Source: Leucobacter sp. UBA1945 (GTDB lineage: Bacteria > Actinomycetota > Actinomycetes > Actinomycetales > Microbacteriaceae). From it: DNA of 9,982 bases. The notes beneath the pieces are model-generated. The model was given only the letters and a program-made list of their open reading frames with translations, was not told where the DNA came from and did not search any database. Of the stretch, positions 1 to 6,960 are shown piece by piece (the first letter of the stretch is position 1; every line of letters begins with the position of its first letter). The position numbers and the translations under genes were made by a program. The stretch lies in NCBI GenBank assembly GCA_002336855.1, contig DDEV01000057.1:1-9982 (forward strand), read 5' to 3'.

Positions 1-11
1 CTTTTCGCTCT

Positions 12-815
12 TCACGACCGCGCCATTCTCTTCTGCTTGTTGATGTTCACCATCTGCACGATGATCACGAGCGCGAGCGCCCCGAAGAACACGATCGACG
101 CGAGCACGTTCGCCTGCGCGGGCACGCCCTTCAGCGCCGATACGTAGATGAACTTCGGGAAGGTCGTTGCGGTGCCCGAGTTGAAGTTCGTGATGATGAA
201 GTCATCGAACGACAGCGCGAAGCTCAGCAGTGCGGCACCAATGATGCCCGGGGCGAGCATCGGCAACGTAATGCGCCAGAACACCTGGCCCGGCGAGGCG
301 TACAGGTCCCTGCCAGCCTCTTCGATCGCCGGGTTCAACGAAGCGACTCGCGCCTTCACCGCCACCACCACGTACGAGATGCAGAACATGGTGTGGGCGA
401 GAATGATCGTGCCGATGCCTTTCTCGACCCCAGCGAGCAGAAACTGCGCAGCGAGGCCCGCGCCGAGCACGACCTCTGGCGTCGCCATCGGCGTGAACAG
501 CAGCAGGCTCACGGTTGAGCGGCCCTTGAACTTGTAACGTACCAAGGCAATCGCGATCATCGTGCCGAGCACCGTCGCGATGACGGTGGCAACGACGCCG
601 ACGAGAATCGAGTTGCCGAATGCCGTGCATACCTGGGGCGCGCCGCAAGGATTCTGCCAGTTCTCAAGCGAGAAACCGTTCCAGATGATGTTGTTGCGGC
701 CCCGCTTCTCGTTGAACGAGAACAACACAACATGCGCGATGGGCAGCAGCAAGTAAATGAGCGCAATGGTGCCGACAATCGGCACGAACGCCTTACCGAG
801 ACTGAACTTTCTCAC
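12..815 (-). CDS. potC: Polyamine ABC transporter permease, PotC/PotI type
   Basis: Inner-membrane permease subunit, 267 aa, of a spermidine/putrescine-type importer; it would pair with the adjacent PotB. Hydrophobic segments lie at about residues 8-33, 68-92, 103-127, 134-155, 190-210 and 235-257, giving six helices as is usual for this family. The cytoplasmic EAA loop that docks on the ATPase is at residues 165-191 (EEAGRDLYASP, then ITLPMLAPGI). The start is GTG at 815-813, which overlaps the potB TGA stop by 4 bases (GTGA), so translation is probably coupled; this supports the GTG even though it is not ATG. Two cysteines (C57 and C63) sit in the first extracytoplasmic loop. Last gene of the potDABC operon within the window; its terminator lies outside. 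Family assignment is firm; the exact polyamine is not determined. Confidence 0.93.
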   Translation of the reverse strand: MRKFSLGKAFVPIVGTIALIYLLLPIAHVVLFSFNEKRGRNNIIWNGFSLENWQNPCGAPQVCTAFGNSILVGVVATVIATVLGTMIAIALVRYKFKGRSTVSLLLFTPMATPEVVLGAGLAAQFLLAGVEKGIGTIILAHTMFCISYVVVAVKARVASLNPAIEEAGRDLYASPGQVFWRITLPMLAPGIIGAALLSFALSFDDFIITNFNSGTATTFPKFIYVSALKGVPAQANVLASIVFFGALALVIIVQMVNINKQKRMARS

Positions 816-1672
816 AGCAGATCCTCCGCCCCGCTCTTGCGCACATACGTCGCCACGATGATCAGAATGATCGCCATCAAGATGATCGACAGCGCTGCCG
901 CCATCGGATAGTTCTGGGTCTGCAAGAAGTTGGACTCGATGACGTTACCGATCATCGCCGTGCCCGTGCCACCGAGAAACTCTCGCGACGCATTCACGTA
1001 GTCGCCGGACATCGGGATGAAGCTGAGCAGCGTACCCGAAACGATGCCAGGCATCGACAGCGGCAGCGTCACCTTGCGAAACACGGTCACCGGCGAAGCG
1101 TAGAGATCACTGCCCGCTTCAACCAAGCGCAGGTCGAGTGCCTGCAGCGAAGCGAACATCGGCAACACCATGAACGGGATGAAGTTGTAGACGAGACCGA
1201 AGATCACCGAGAAGTGTGTGCCGACGAGCTCGTTCGGCAAGATCGACTTCCACGCAAGGGTACGCAGCAAGAAGCTGATGAAGAACGGCGCGATCACGAG
1301 GATCAGCAACACGCCCTGCAGCATCGGCCGGTGGCGCACCTTCACACCGATGAGGTATGCCAACGGGTAGCTGATGAGCAGGCCGATAATCGTCGCCGTC
1401 AGCGAGTACGCGAACGAACGCAGCAGATGCGGCCAATACTCCTGCAGCGCGACCCAGTAGTTCGAGAATTGCGCGGCCGCAACGTACTGCCCAATGCCCC
1501 CGCTCTCTGCCGGAGCCTGCAGTGAGGTCAGCGCAAGCTGGATGAACGGAGCGACGAAGAAGAGCAGCATGTAGGCGATGCCCGGTGCAAGCAGCACGAG
1601 GGCGATCCAGCCACGTTTCTTCGGCGATTGTTCGACGGCCTTCGCGTTCGCCGAGAATGCGGTAAATGCCAT
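812..1672 (-). CDS. potB: Polyamine ABC transporter permease, PotB/PotH type
   Basis: First permease subunit, 286 aa, of the polyamine importer. Predicted membrane helices are at about residues 22-45, 84-107, 117-139, 152-176, 209-227 and 258-277. The EAA loop spans residues 183-210 (LVEAGSDLYASP, then VTLPLSMPGI), the contact site for PotA. The ATG start at 1672 follows the potA stop by 8 bases, and a GGGG ribosome-binding site lies against the potA stop codon, so the two genes are probably translated in sequence. Length matches the PotB/PotH family. The order binding protein, ATPase, permease, permease is that of E. coli potFGHI rather than potABCD. Confidence 0.94.
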   Translation of the reverse strand: MAFTAFSANAKAVEQSPKKRGWIALVLLAPGIAYMLLFFVAPFIQLALTSLQAPAESGGIGQYVAAAQFSNYWVALQEYWPHLLRSFAYSLTATIIGLLISYPLAYLIGVKVRHRPMLQGVLLILVIAPFFISFLLRTLAWKSILPNELVGTHFSVIFGLVYNFIPFMVLPMFASLQALDLRLVEAGSDLYASPVTVFRKVTLPLSMPGIVSGTLLSFIPMSGDYVNASREFLGGTGTAMIGNVIESNFLQTQNYPMAAALSIILMAIILIIVATYVRKSGAEDLL

Positions 1673-1680
1673 GACAGCCC

Positions 1681-2868
1681 CTACTCGGCGAGCCCGGCCT
1701 GCGTCGCGATCGCCTGCGTCGAGAAGTCGGCGGTAATCGCGCCGGTCTCGAGGTGATCGTCGGCAAGCCCGAAGGTGTGCTCGGTCAGCCAGCTCAGCCA
1801 GACCTCGTCGCCGAGTTTCGCTGCGGGGCCGGCCTCGACGTTCTGCGAGAAGACCTGCACCGTGCCGGCACCGGGCACCTCGACCGCGTACTGGGTGCTT
1901 ACACCGATGAACGAGACATCGGCGATGCGACCTGGACCGATCACGTTGATCGACGCGTCCGCCGCGGGTGCCTCTGAGTGCAGCCTCAGCTTCTCGGGGC
2001 GCACCCCGACCGTGATTGTGCCGCTATCGCGCTCGCTGCGACGACGGGGCACGCTGATCTTGCCCGAGGGCGAGATCGTGTGAATCACCTGATCGGTGCC
2101 GCCGTCGACGTCGACAGTGAAGAGGTTCGACTGACCGAGGAAGTTCGCGACGAACACGGTCTTCGGAAGCTCGTACAGCTCTTCGGGGGCGCCCATCTGT
2201 TCGATGCGGCCCTTGTTCATCACGGCGACAGTGTCGGCCATGGTCATGGCCTCCTCCTGGTCGTGCGTCACGTGCAAGAAGGTCAGGCCGACCTCTTGCT
2301 GAATCTGCTTCAGCTCGAACTGCATCTGGCGACGCAGCTTCAGGTCGAGCGCGCCGAGCGGCTCATCGAGCAGCAGCAGTGCGGGGCGGTTGACCACCGC
2401 GCGCGCGAGCGCGACGCGTTGCTGCTGACCGCCAGAGAGCTGTGCCGGCTTGCGATCGGCCACGTGGTCGAGCTCGACCAGCTGCAGCGCTTCGTGCGCT
2501 TTACCGACAGGGTCACCAATGGCGCGCCGGCGCAGGCCGAATGCCACATTTTCGAGCACGGTCATGTGCGGAAACAGCGCGTATGACTGGAACACCGTGT
2601 TCACGGGTCGCTTGTGCGGTTTGAGCGCGGTGACGTCTCGACCACCGAGCAGAATCTTGCCCTCGGTCGGGTCTTCAAGACCCGCTACGAGGCGCAGCGT
2701 CGTGGTCTTGCCGCAGCCCGAGGGGCCGAGCAGCGCGAAGAACGACCCTGCCGGAATCGTGAGATCGAGGTGTTCGATCGCGGTAAATCCGGGAAACCGC
2801 TTCTGAATGCCAGCCAGCTCGAGGTCTGCGCCTGCCTCTGCGAACGATCCGTGTGAAGCCTTCGCCAT
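1681..2868 (-). CDS. potA: Polyamine ABC transporter ATPase, PotA/PotG type
   Basis: Cytoplasmic ATPase, 395 aa, that powers the importer. All ABC motifs are visible: Walker A GPSGCGKTT at residues 48-56, Q-loop glutamine at 94, signature LSGGQQQ at 144-150, Walker B LLLLDEP at 164-170, and switch histidine H202 within THD. A C-terminal regulatory TOBE-like domain covers about residues 285-365 (VGVRPEKLRL onward), as in PotA, MalK and FbpC ATPases. The polyamine call rests on the neighbouring PotD-like protein and the paired PotB/PotC permeases, since the ATPase alone would not separate polyamine from iron or sugar importers. The ATG start shares one base with the potD stop (TGATG), an arrangement that usually couples translation. 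No motif residue is missing. Confidence 0.94.
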   Translation of the reverse strand: MAKASHGSFAEAGADLELAGIQKRFPGFTAIEHLDLTIPAGSFFALLGPSGCGKTTTLRLVAGLEDPTEGKILLGGRDVTALKPHKRPVNTVFQSYALFPHMTVLENVAFGLRRRAIGDPVGKAHEALQLVELDHVADRKPAQLSGGQQQRVALARAVVNRPALLLLDEPLGALDLKLRRQMQFELKQIQQEVGLTFLHVTHDQEEAMTMADTVAVMNKGRIEQMGAPEELYELPKTVFVANFLGQSNLFTVDVDGGTDQVIHTISPSGKISVPRRRSERDSGTITVGVRPEKLRLHSEAPAADASINVIGPGRIADVSFIGVSTQYAVEVPGAGTVQVFSQNVEAGPAAKLGDEVWLSWLTEHTFGLADDHLETGAITADFSTQAIATQAGLAE

Positions 2869-4073
2869 CAGAGACCCAGCACCTTCTGGAACTCGTCCGA
2901 GTACTTCTTGTCTTCTTCGGGACTCAGGGTGCGGAAGCTGTGCAGACGCGTCCAGTCCTGCTCTGACGGGAAGATCAGCGGGTTGTCAGCGTTCTCAGGG
3001 TTCACGTCTTTCATCGCCTCCTGCGTTCCCTTCACCGGGGGCACGAAGGTCACGTAGTCTGCGACCTGCGCCATCACCACAGGGTCGTAGTAGTAGTTGA
3101 TCATCTCTTCGACGAGTGCCTTCTGCTCGGCCTCGGTGCCGTTCGGCACGGTGAAGGAATCGGCAGCGATCATGCCACCGGACTCGGGAATCTCAAGCGT
3201 CCACTGGTTGTCGTTCTCCGCATTCAGCATAATCACGTCACCGGTCCACGCCATTGCGGCAAGGGCGTCACCCGTGATCAGGTCTTGCGTGTAGCTGTTG
3301 CCCTTCACGTTGCCGATCTGGCCGCTCTTGAGGCCGTCATCGAGCCACTGCAGGGCCTCGCCCCATTCCTTGTCACCCCAGGCGCCCTTCGGGTCGTAGC
3401 CGAGCCCGGCAAGAATCATGCCCATGGTGTCGCGCATCTCGCTCAGCACGACGACCTTGCCCTTGAGCTCAGGGTTCATGAAGTCGTCGAGGGTCTTGAT
3501 GCCGTTTGGCACCGCCTCGGTGTTCCACACCCAACCAGAAGCGGGCAGCTGCCAGGGAATAGTGAACTTGCGGCCCGGATCGACGTCGAGTGCGTCCCAC
3601 TGTGCGTCGACGAGGTTCGCTTTCACGTTCGGCAGATTCGCGTAATCGAATTCCTGGATCTGCTTTGCCTGCACGAGGCGGCCGTTCATCCAGTCTGTCA
3701 TGGTGATGACGTCGTAGCCGGTGTGCTGGTCGAGCGCCAGCTGATCCTTGATCTTGCCGTAGAAAGTGTTGTTGTCGTCAATGTCTTCGACGTACTGAAC
3801 GTCGATTCCTGTCTCTTCCATGAACGCGTCGAGGGAGTCCCAGCTGCCGGTTTCCTCGTTGAAGTCGAGGTAGTAGGTCCAGTTGCCCCAGACGATACTG
3901 CCGTTCTCGCCACCGCCCGATCCACCGCTGCTGCACGAGGCGAGGCCGAGAGCGCCCGCACCGGCACCGGCGACTGCGGCACCGCGCAACACCTGGCGCC
4001 TATTGAACTGCTGCTGGCGCACCATGTTCACGAGGCTACGAACGACGGGATCTTCTGGCATACGGCTCGCCAT
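2868..4073 (-). CDS. potD: Polyamine-binding lipoprotein, PotD/PotF type
   Basis: Extracytoplasmic solute-binding protein, 401 aa, that captures substrate and delivers it to PotB-PotC. A long n-region is followed by a twin-arginine motif (NRRQVLRG, residues 24-31), a hydrophobic stretch and a lipobox LASC with the lipidated Cys at 47, so it looks like a Tat-exported lipoprotein anchored to the outer face of the membrane. A Gly/Ser linker (48-57) leads into a PotD-like domain (NWTYY near 64; IPWQLPASGWVWN at 172-184; AMAWTGDV at 273-280). The start is fixed by AGGAG at 4080-4084, 6 bases upstream; M5 and M17 lack such a site. First gene of the operon, divergent from the Lrp gene. By remembered alignment the position of E. 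coli PotD Trp255 is Ala303, while the Asp two residues on (D305) is kept, so ligand choice may differ from spermidine. Confidence 0.92.
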   Translation of the reverse strand: MASRMPEDPVVRSLVNMVRQQQFNRRQVLRGAAVAGAGAGALGLASCSSGGSGGGENGSIVWGNWTYYLDFNEETGSWDSLDAFMEETGIDVQYVEDIDDNNTFYGKIKDQLALDQHTGYDVITMTDWMNGRLVQAKQIQEFDYANLPNVKANLVDAQWDALDVDPGRKFTIPWQLPASGWVWNTEAVPNGIKTLDDFMNPELKGKVVVLSEMRDTMGMILAGLGYDPKGAWGDKEWGEALQWLDDGLKSGQIGNVKGNSYTQDLITGDALAAMAWTGDVIMLNAENDNQWTLEIPESGGMIAADSFTVPNGTEAEQKALVEEMINYYYDPVVMAQVADYVTFVPPVKGTQEAMKDVNPENADNPLIFPSEQDWTRLHSFRTLSPEEDKKYSDEFQKVLGL

Positions 4074-4079
4074 GATGAA

Positions 4080-4084
4080 CTCCT
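4080..4084 (-). promoter_or_regulatory. Ribosome-binding site of potD
   Basis: AGGAG on the minus strand, 6 bases before the ATG at 4073. It is a near-perfect Shine-Dalgarno sequence and decides the start among three in-frame ATG codons (residues 1, 5 and 17). Confidence 0.8.
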
Positions 4085-4111
4085 ATGAATAGTCAGAATG
4101 AGATGACAGTC

Positions 4112-4137
4112 AAAAGACGAGGTGCCCGGGCATCGTC
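4112..4137 (-). terminator. Terminator-like hairpin in the potD leader (possible attenuator)
   Basis: On the minus strand GACGA (4137-4133) pairs with TCGTC (4120-4116). It encloses the palindrome TGCCCGGGCA and a two-base CC bulge, and TTTT (4115-4112) follows at once. This is the shape of a short intrinsic terminator, about 38 bases before the potD start codon and downstream of the proposed promoter. It may attenuate the operon, or it may only be a leader hairpin that protects the transcript. The stem is short and the U-run is only four, so termination strength is uncertain. Confidence 0.4.
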
Positions 4138-4151
4138 GCCAAAGTCATTAG

Positions 4152-4288
4152 TTTCGAATATGGCACAGTACCGGCACGCATGCCAACACGAACACCCCAA
4201 AATTGGCGCAATCTTAACGAAACAGTTACACGGCAGCGAAACCCTCTACTGATTTCGAAGCACTTTTGCCAGTTTTGCTACGAAACCC
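4152..4288. promoter_or_regulatory. Divergent control region with repeated CGAAAC / TTTCGAA motifs
   Basis: Between potD and the Lrp-family gene, TTTCGAA occurs at 4152-4158 and 4253-4259 (101 bases apart). CGAAAC occurs at 4218-4223, 4237-4242 and 4281-4286; the last two extend to CGAAACCC. CGAAA at 4237-4241 and TTTCG at 4253-4257 form a spaced inverted repeat. Lrp/AsnC proteins bind as dimers or octamers to several short, phased sites near their own gene, so these are plausible operator half-sites. A plus-strand promoter for the regulator is less clear: TTGGCG at 4203-4208 with TTACAC 17 bases on, or TCTACT at 4245-4250 as an alternative -10. No motif here is proven. Confidence 0.3.
4157..4186 (-). 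promoter_or_regulatory. Candidate sigma70-type promoter for potDABC
   Basis: Reading the minus strand, TTGGCA (4186-4181; consensus TTGACA) is followed after 18 bases by CATATT (4162-4157; consensus TATAAT, four of six). Transcription would begin near 4150, giving a leader of about 75 bases that contains the hairpin at 4116-4137. The -10 box partly overlaps a TTTCGAA motif at 4152-4158 that recurs at 4253-4259, so a regulator bound there could block RNA polymerase. Predicted from sequence only. Confidence 0.4.
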
Positions 4289-4328
4289 GCAGTTGCGGCG
4301 GGGTTACTTCAATGAGATGATCGGTGTT

Positions 4329-4796
4329 GTGAGCACCAAACGAACCTCGACCTCGCTTGACGCGAAGTCGAAGACGATCATCGAGCTGCTGCAGCGCGAT
4401 GGCCGCCGTTCGTACGCAGAAATCGGCAAAACGGTCGGCCTCAGCGAGGCAGCCGTTCGCCAGCGGGTACAGAAGCTCACCGATGCCGGGGTCATGCAGA
4501 TTGTTGCGGTGACCGACCCGATGCGCCTCGGCTTTAGCCGCCAGGCCATGATCGGCATTCGCGTTTCAGGCGACACCAGGGTCGTCGCCGACCGCCTCAG
4601 CGAGATGCCCGAGGTGAGCTATGTGGTGCTCAGCGCCGGCTCATTCGATATTCTCGCCGAGCTCGTCTGTGAAGACGACGATGCCCTCATCGAGCTCCTG
4701 AATCAGAAGATTCGCGGGATCGAAGGGGTGTCGATCACTGAAACATTCGTTTACCTGCAACTCAACAAACAGAAATACGACTGGGGAACACGATAA
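4329..4796 (+). CDS. Lrp/AsnC-family transcriptional regulator
   Basis: DNA-binding regulator of about 155 aa from the GTG at 4329. An N-terminal winged helix-turn-helix covers about residues 13-62 (IIELLQRDGRRSYAEIGKTVGL, split here: IIELLQRDGRR then SYAEIGKTVGL, SEAAVRQRVQKL). A C-terminal RAM ligand-binding and oligomerisation domain follows at about residues 66-150 (VSYVVLSAGSFDI, VCEDDDALIELL, ITETFVYLQL). The open frame continues upstream to TTG at 4266, with ATG at 4317 also possible. I prefer 4317 or 4329 because Lrp proteins usually begin 10-15 residues before the HTH and the extra 5' part is unlike the family; no start has a strong ribosome-binding site. Divergent from potDABC and 2 bases from the aminotransferase gene, so it probably controls both, perhaps sensing a polyamine or a derived amino acid (inferred). 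Confidence 0.88.
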   Translation: MSTKRTSTSLDAKSKTIIELLQRDGRRSYAEIGKTVGLSEAAVRQRVQKLTDAGVMQIVAVTDPMRLGFSRQAMIGIRVSGDTRVVADRLSEMPEVSYVVLSAGSFDILAELVCEDDDALIELLNQKIRGIEGVSITETFVYLQLNKQKYDWGTR

Positions 4797-4798
4797 CC

Positions 4799-6190
4799 AT
4801 GTCTTTCGATCCAACCGCCGCGGTCGACACCGCCGCTCTGCAGGCCTCGGCCCGCAAGCACATGTGGCCGCACTTCACCAACCGCAAGGTGCTCAATGAC
4901 GGCATTCCCGTCATTACCCGCGCCGAGGGACACCACATCTACGATGCTGCTGGCAAGCAGTACATCGACGGCCTTGCAGGCCTCTTCGTCGTGAACGCAG
5001 GCCACGGCCGCGACCGCATCGTCGAGGCAGCAGCCAAGCAGATGAAGCAGCTCGACTTCATGCCGATCTGGTCGTACGCGCACCCCGCCGCAGTCGAGCT
5101 CTCGGAGCGCCTCGCTTCGTACGCTCCCGGCGAGATGAACAAGGTCTTCTTCACCACCGGTGGTGGCGAAGCTGTTGAGTCGGCGTTCAAGCTGGCGAAG
5201 CACTTCTGGAAGATCAAGGGCCAGCCCATGAAGCACAAGGTGATCTCGCGTTCGGTCGCGTACCACGGCACCCCGCAGGGCGCCCTGGCGATCACCGGCA
5301 TCCCCGATATGAAGAAGTTCTACGAGCCGCTGACCCCGGGTGGTCACCGCGTGCCGAACACCAACCACTACCGCGCAGAAGAGATGGGCGCTCCCACCGA
5401 TCTCGAGGCATTCGGCCAGTGGGCTGCAAACCGCATCGAAGAGGCGATCCTGTTCGAGGGTCCCGAGACCGTCGCCGCCGTCTTCCTCGAGCCGGTACAG
5501 AACTCGGGTGGCTGCTTCCCGCCTCCCCCCGGTTACTTCAAGCGCGTGCGCGAGATCTGCGATCAGTACGACGTGCTGCTCGTCAGCGACGAGGTCATCT
5601 GCGCCTACGGCCGCGTTGGCGATTTCTTCGCATCGAAGGCGCTCGGTTACGAGCCCGACATCATCACCTCGGCCAAGGGTCTCACCTCGGGCTACGTGCC
5701 CGCCGGTGCAATGATCGTTGCTGACAAGGTGTCGGAGCCCTTCGACTCGACCGACAACACTTTCTACCACGGCTTCACCTTCGCCGGCCACCCGGCTGCG
5801 ATGGCTGCTGCGCTTGAGAACCTCGACATCTTCGAGGAAGAGGATCTCAACGGCCGCGTGCGCGAGAACAGCCCGCTGTTCCGCGCCGAACTCGAGAAGC
5901 TGCTCGACATCGACATCGTCGGTGACGTGCGCGGTGAGGGCTACTTCTTCGGCATCGAGCTGGTGAAGGACAAGACCACCAAGGAGACCTTCAGCGCTGA
6001 AGAGAGCGATCGCCTGCTGCGCGATTACCTCTCGCCCGCACTGTGGGAGGCCGGCCTCTACTGCCGCGCCGACGACCGTGGAGACCCCGTCATCCAGCTC
6101 GCTCCGCCGCTGACCATCGGTCCGGCTGAGTTCGCTGAGATCGGCGGCATCCTGCGCAGCGTGCTGAAGGACGCCTCTTCGAAGATCTAA
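4799..6190 (+). CDS. Class III PLP-dependent aminotransferase, probably for putrescine or another diamine/omega-amino acid
   Basis: Cytoplasmic fold-type I aminotransferase, 463 aa, about the usual length for the omega-amino acid:pyruvate / GABA / putrescine aminotransferase group. Visible hallmarks: FFTTGGGEAVESA (117-129) that holds the PLP phosphate, YHG (155-157) that stacks on the cofactor, D264-E265 in VSDEVICAYGR for the pyridine nitrogen, and SAKGLTSGYVPAG (291-303) with Schiff-base Lys293. The ATG is 2 bases after the Lrp stop, with GGGGA at 4783-4787 inside the upstream gene. Neighbouring polyamine importer genes suggest it removes an amino group from putrescine (to 4-aminobutanal) or from GABA. 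Specificity in this family cannot be read from sequence alone, so beta-alanine or other amines remain possible. No GABA-aldehyde dehydrogenase gene is present in the window. A strong terminator follows. Confidence 0.9.
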   Translation: MSFDPTAAVDTAALQASARKHMWPHFTNRKVLNDGIPVITRAEGHHIYDAAGKQYIDGLAGLFVVNAGHGRDRIVEAAAKQMKQLDFMPIWSYAHPAAVELSERLASYAPGEMNKVFFTTGGGEAVESAFKLAKHFWKIKGQPMKHKVISRSVAYHGTPQGALAITGIPDMKKFYEPLTPGGHRVPNTNHYRAEEMGAPTDLEAFGQWAANRIEEAILFEGPETVAAVFLEPVQNSGGCFPPPPGYFKRVREICDQYDVLLVSDEVICAYGRVGDFFASKALGYEPDIITSAKGLTSGYVPAGAMIVADKVSEPFDSTDNTFYHGFTFAGHPAAMAAALENLDIFEEEDLNGRVRENSPLFRAELEKLLDIDIVGDVRGEGYFFGIELVKDKTTKETFSAEESDRLLRDYLSPALWEAGLYCRADDRGDPVIQLAPPLTIGPAEFAEIGGILRSVLKDASSKI

Positions 6191-6214
6191 TTTCGTTTTC
6201 ACGAAAAGGATCGT

Positions 6215-6256
6215 GCCCGCCCCGGTTCCGAGCATGCTCGGCCGGGGCGGGCTTTT
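6215..6256 (+). terminator. Intrinsic terminator after the aminotransferase gene
   Basis: GCCCGCCCCGG (6215-6225) pairs perfectly over 11 bp with CCGGGGCGGGC (6242-6252), and TTTT follows at 6253-6256. The loop contains a second palindrome, CCGAGCATGCTCGG (6228-6241), so the hairpin is two-storeyed. It starts 25 bases after the stop codon and ends the Lrp-aminotransferase unit. It also insulates the LRV genes downstream. Confidence 0.9.
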
Positions 6257-6281
6257 CTATGCCCGGCATGCGCTGGTCTCA

Positions 6282-6349
6282 TAGAATCGATCTCGAACCA
6301 AGGTTGCCCCCCCCCTCCCCCGATGCAACCGAAAGAGATGGGAAGCCCA
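6282..6349 (+). promoter_or_regulatory. Leader of the first LRV gene: candidate -10 box and poly-C tract
   Basis: TAGAAT at 6282-6287 is a good -10 box, but I find no convincing -35 at the right distance. Downstream, nine C (6307-6315), one T and five C (6317-6321) form a pyrimidine tract just before ATG codons at 6323 and 6338 and a GTG at 6350. GGGAAG at 6340-6345 could be the ribosome-binding site for the GTG, though the 4-base spacing is short. The tract would lie in the 5' untranslated region if the -10 is used. Confidence 0.3.
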
Positions 6350-6916
6350 GTGACTGAACAGCAACGCCAGGCAGCATGGGAAGCGGCGCACCGCCCCGAG
6401 ACCACGGGCGAAGAGCTCGCCCGCATCAGCAGCGCGTACCCCGAGTTCGCTGCCGCCATCGCGGCGCACCCGAATGCCGTGTCGCAGCTTCCCGCGGCGC
6501 AGCCCGACGCAGCGCAGCCCTGCGCGGCACAGTCGCAGGCCGCCTACACGAATGCCGCTGCCCCTGCTGGCTTCTCGGCGACCGCTCCCGGTCACACGGC
6601 AAAGCTAAACGTCTTCGGTATCGTCGCGCTCTCCATACTGGCGGTGCACGCGATCTGGGGCGCTTTCATGCCGATAGTGGTCACTCGAGCGGCGTTGGAT
6701 TTCGGTCTGGACAGCTCACATCTTTCGCTTCTCGTCGGCGCGATCAATCTCGTGTGGATCGTGGTAGCGGGTAGCTTCGCCCTAGTCGGCGCGCTGAAGA
6801 AAGATGCGCCGCGTATGCGCTGGACCGCTATCAGCTCGTTGGTTGTCTGTGCACTCTCGCTACTCTCGCTGATCGCATCACTTTTCGTGGGGCTGCTTGC
6901 GCCACTCTTTTACTGA
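6350..6916 (+). CDS. Small membrane protein with one LRV repeat and three membrane helices (first paralogue)
   Basis: 188 aa from GTG at 6350; in-frame ATG codons at 6338 and 6323 would add 4 or 9 residues. I prefer the GTG because GGGAAG precedes it, but this is not certain. Order of parts: one leucine-rich-repeat-variant (LRV) unit at about residues 9-43 (HRPETTGEELARIS, then AIAAHPNA); an Ala/Gln/Pro linker at about 44-84; and a C-terminal domain with hydrophobic segments at about 88-110, 126-148 and 158-185. A short basic loop (KKDAPRMRW) precedes the last helix. No signal peptide, so the LRV head should be cytoplasmic. It is a tandem paralogue of the next gene: 26 of 34 LRV residues are identical, and the C-terminal layout is shared. 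LRV units are probably protein-binding; the function is unknown. Confidence 0.8.
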   Translation: MTEQQRQAAWEAAHRPETTGEELARISSAYPEFAAAIAAHPNAVSQLPAAQPDAAQPCAAQSQAAYTNAAAPAGFSATAPGHTAKLNVFGIVALSILAVHAIWGAFMPIVVTRAALDFGLDSSHLSLLVGAINLVWIVVAGSFALVGALKKDAPRMRWTAISSLVVCALSLLSLIASLFVGLLAPLFY

Positions 6917-6960
6917 TATCGCCCGCTGAGCTTTCGCTCTCGTTCAGTTAAGCTTCGGGT

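Noticed and set aside
3285..4088. A 267-codon open frame on the plus strand opposite potD
   Set aside because: It is an antisense shadow. potD has a signal peptide, lipobox, ribosome-binding site and family motifs on the other strand.
4266..4328. N-terminal extension of the Lrp-family protein from the TTG at 4266
   Set aside because: The extra residues do not resemble Lrp/AsnC N-termini, TTG is a rare start, and no ribosome-binding site precedes it. The DNA carries CGAAACCC repeats that look regulatory.
6194..6208. A small inverted repeat (TTCG...CGAA type) right after the aminotransferase stop
   Set aside because: The stem is only about 5 bp and A/T-rich; the strong hairpin a few bases on accounts for termination.
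4751..6235. A 494-codon open frame on the minus strand opposite the aminotransferase gene
   Set aside because: It is an antisense shadow made by GC-rich third positions. The translation is rich in Val, Arg, Asp and Glu without domain motifs, while the plus strand has all aminotransferase motifs.
6917..6960. A possible terminator between the two LRV genes (GAGC TTTC GCTC)
   Set aside because: The stem is 4 bp with no T-run, too weak to call.
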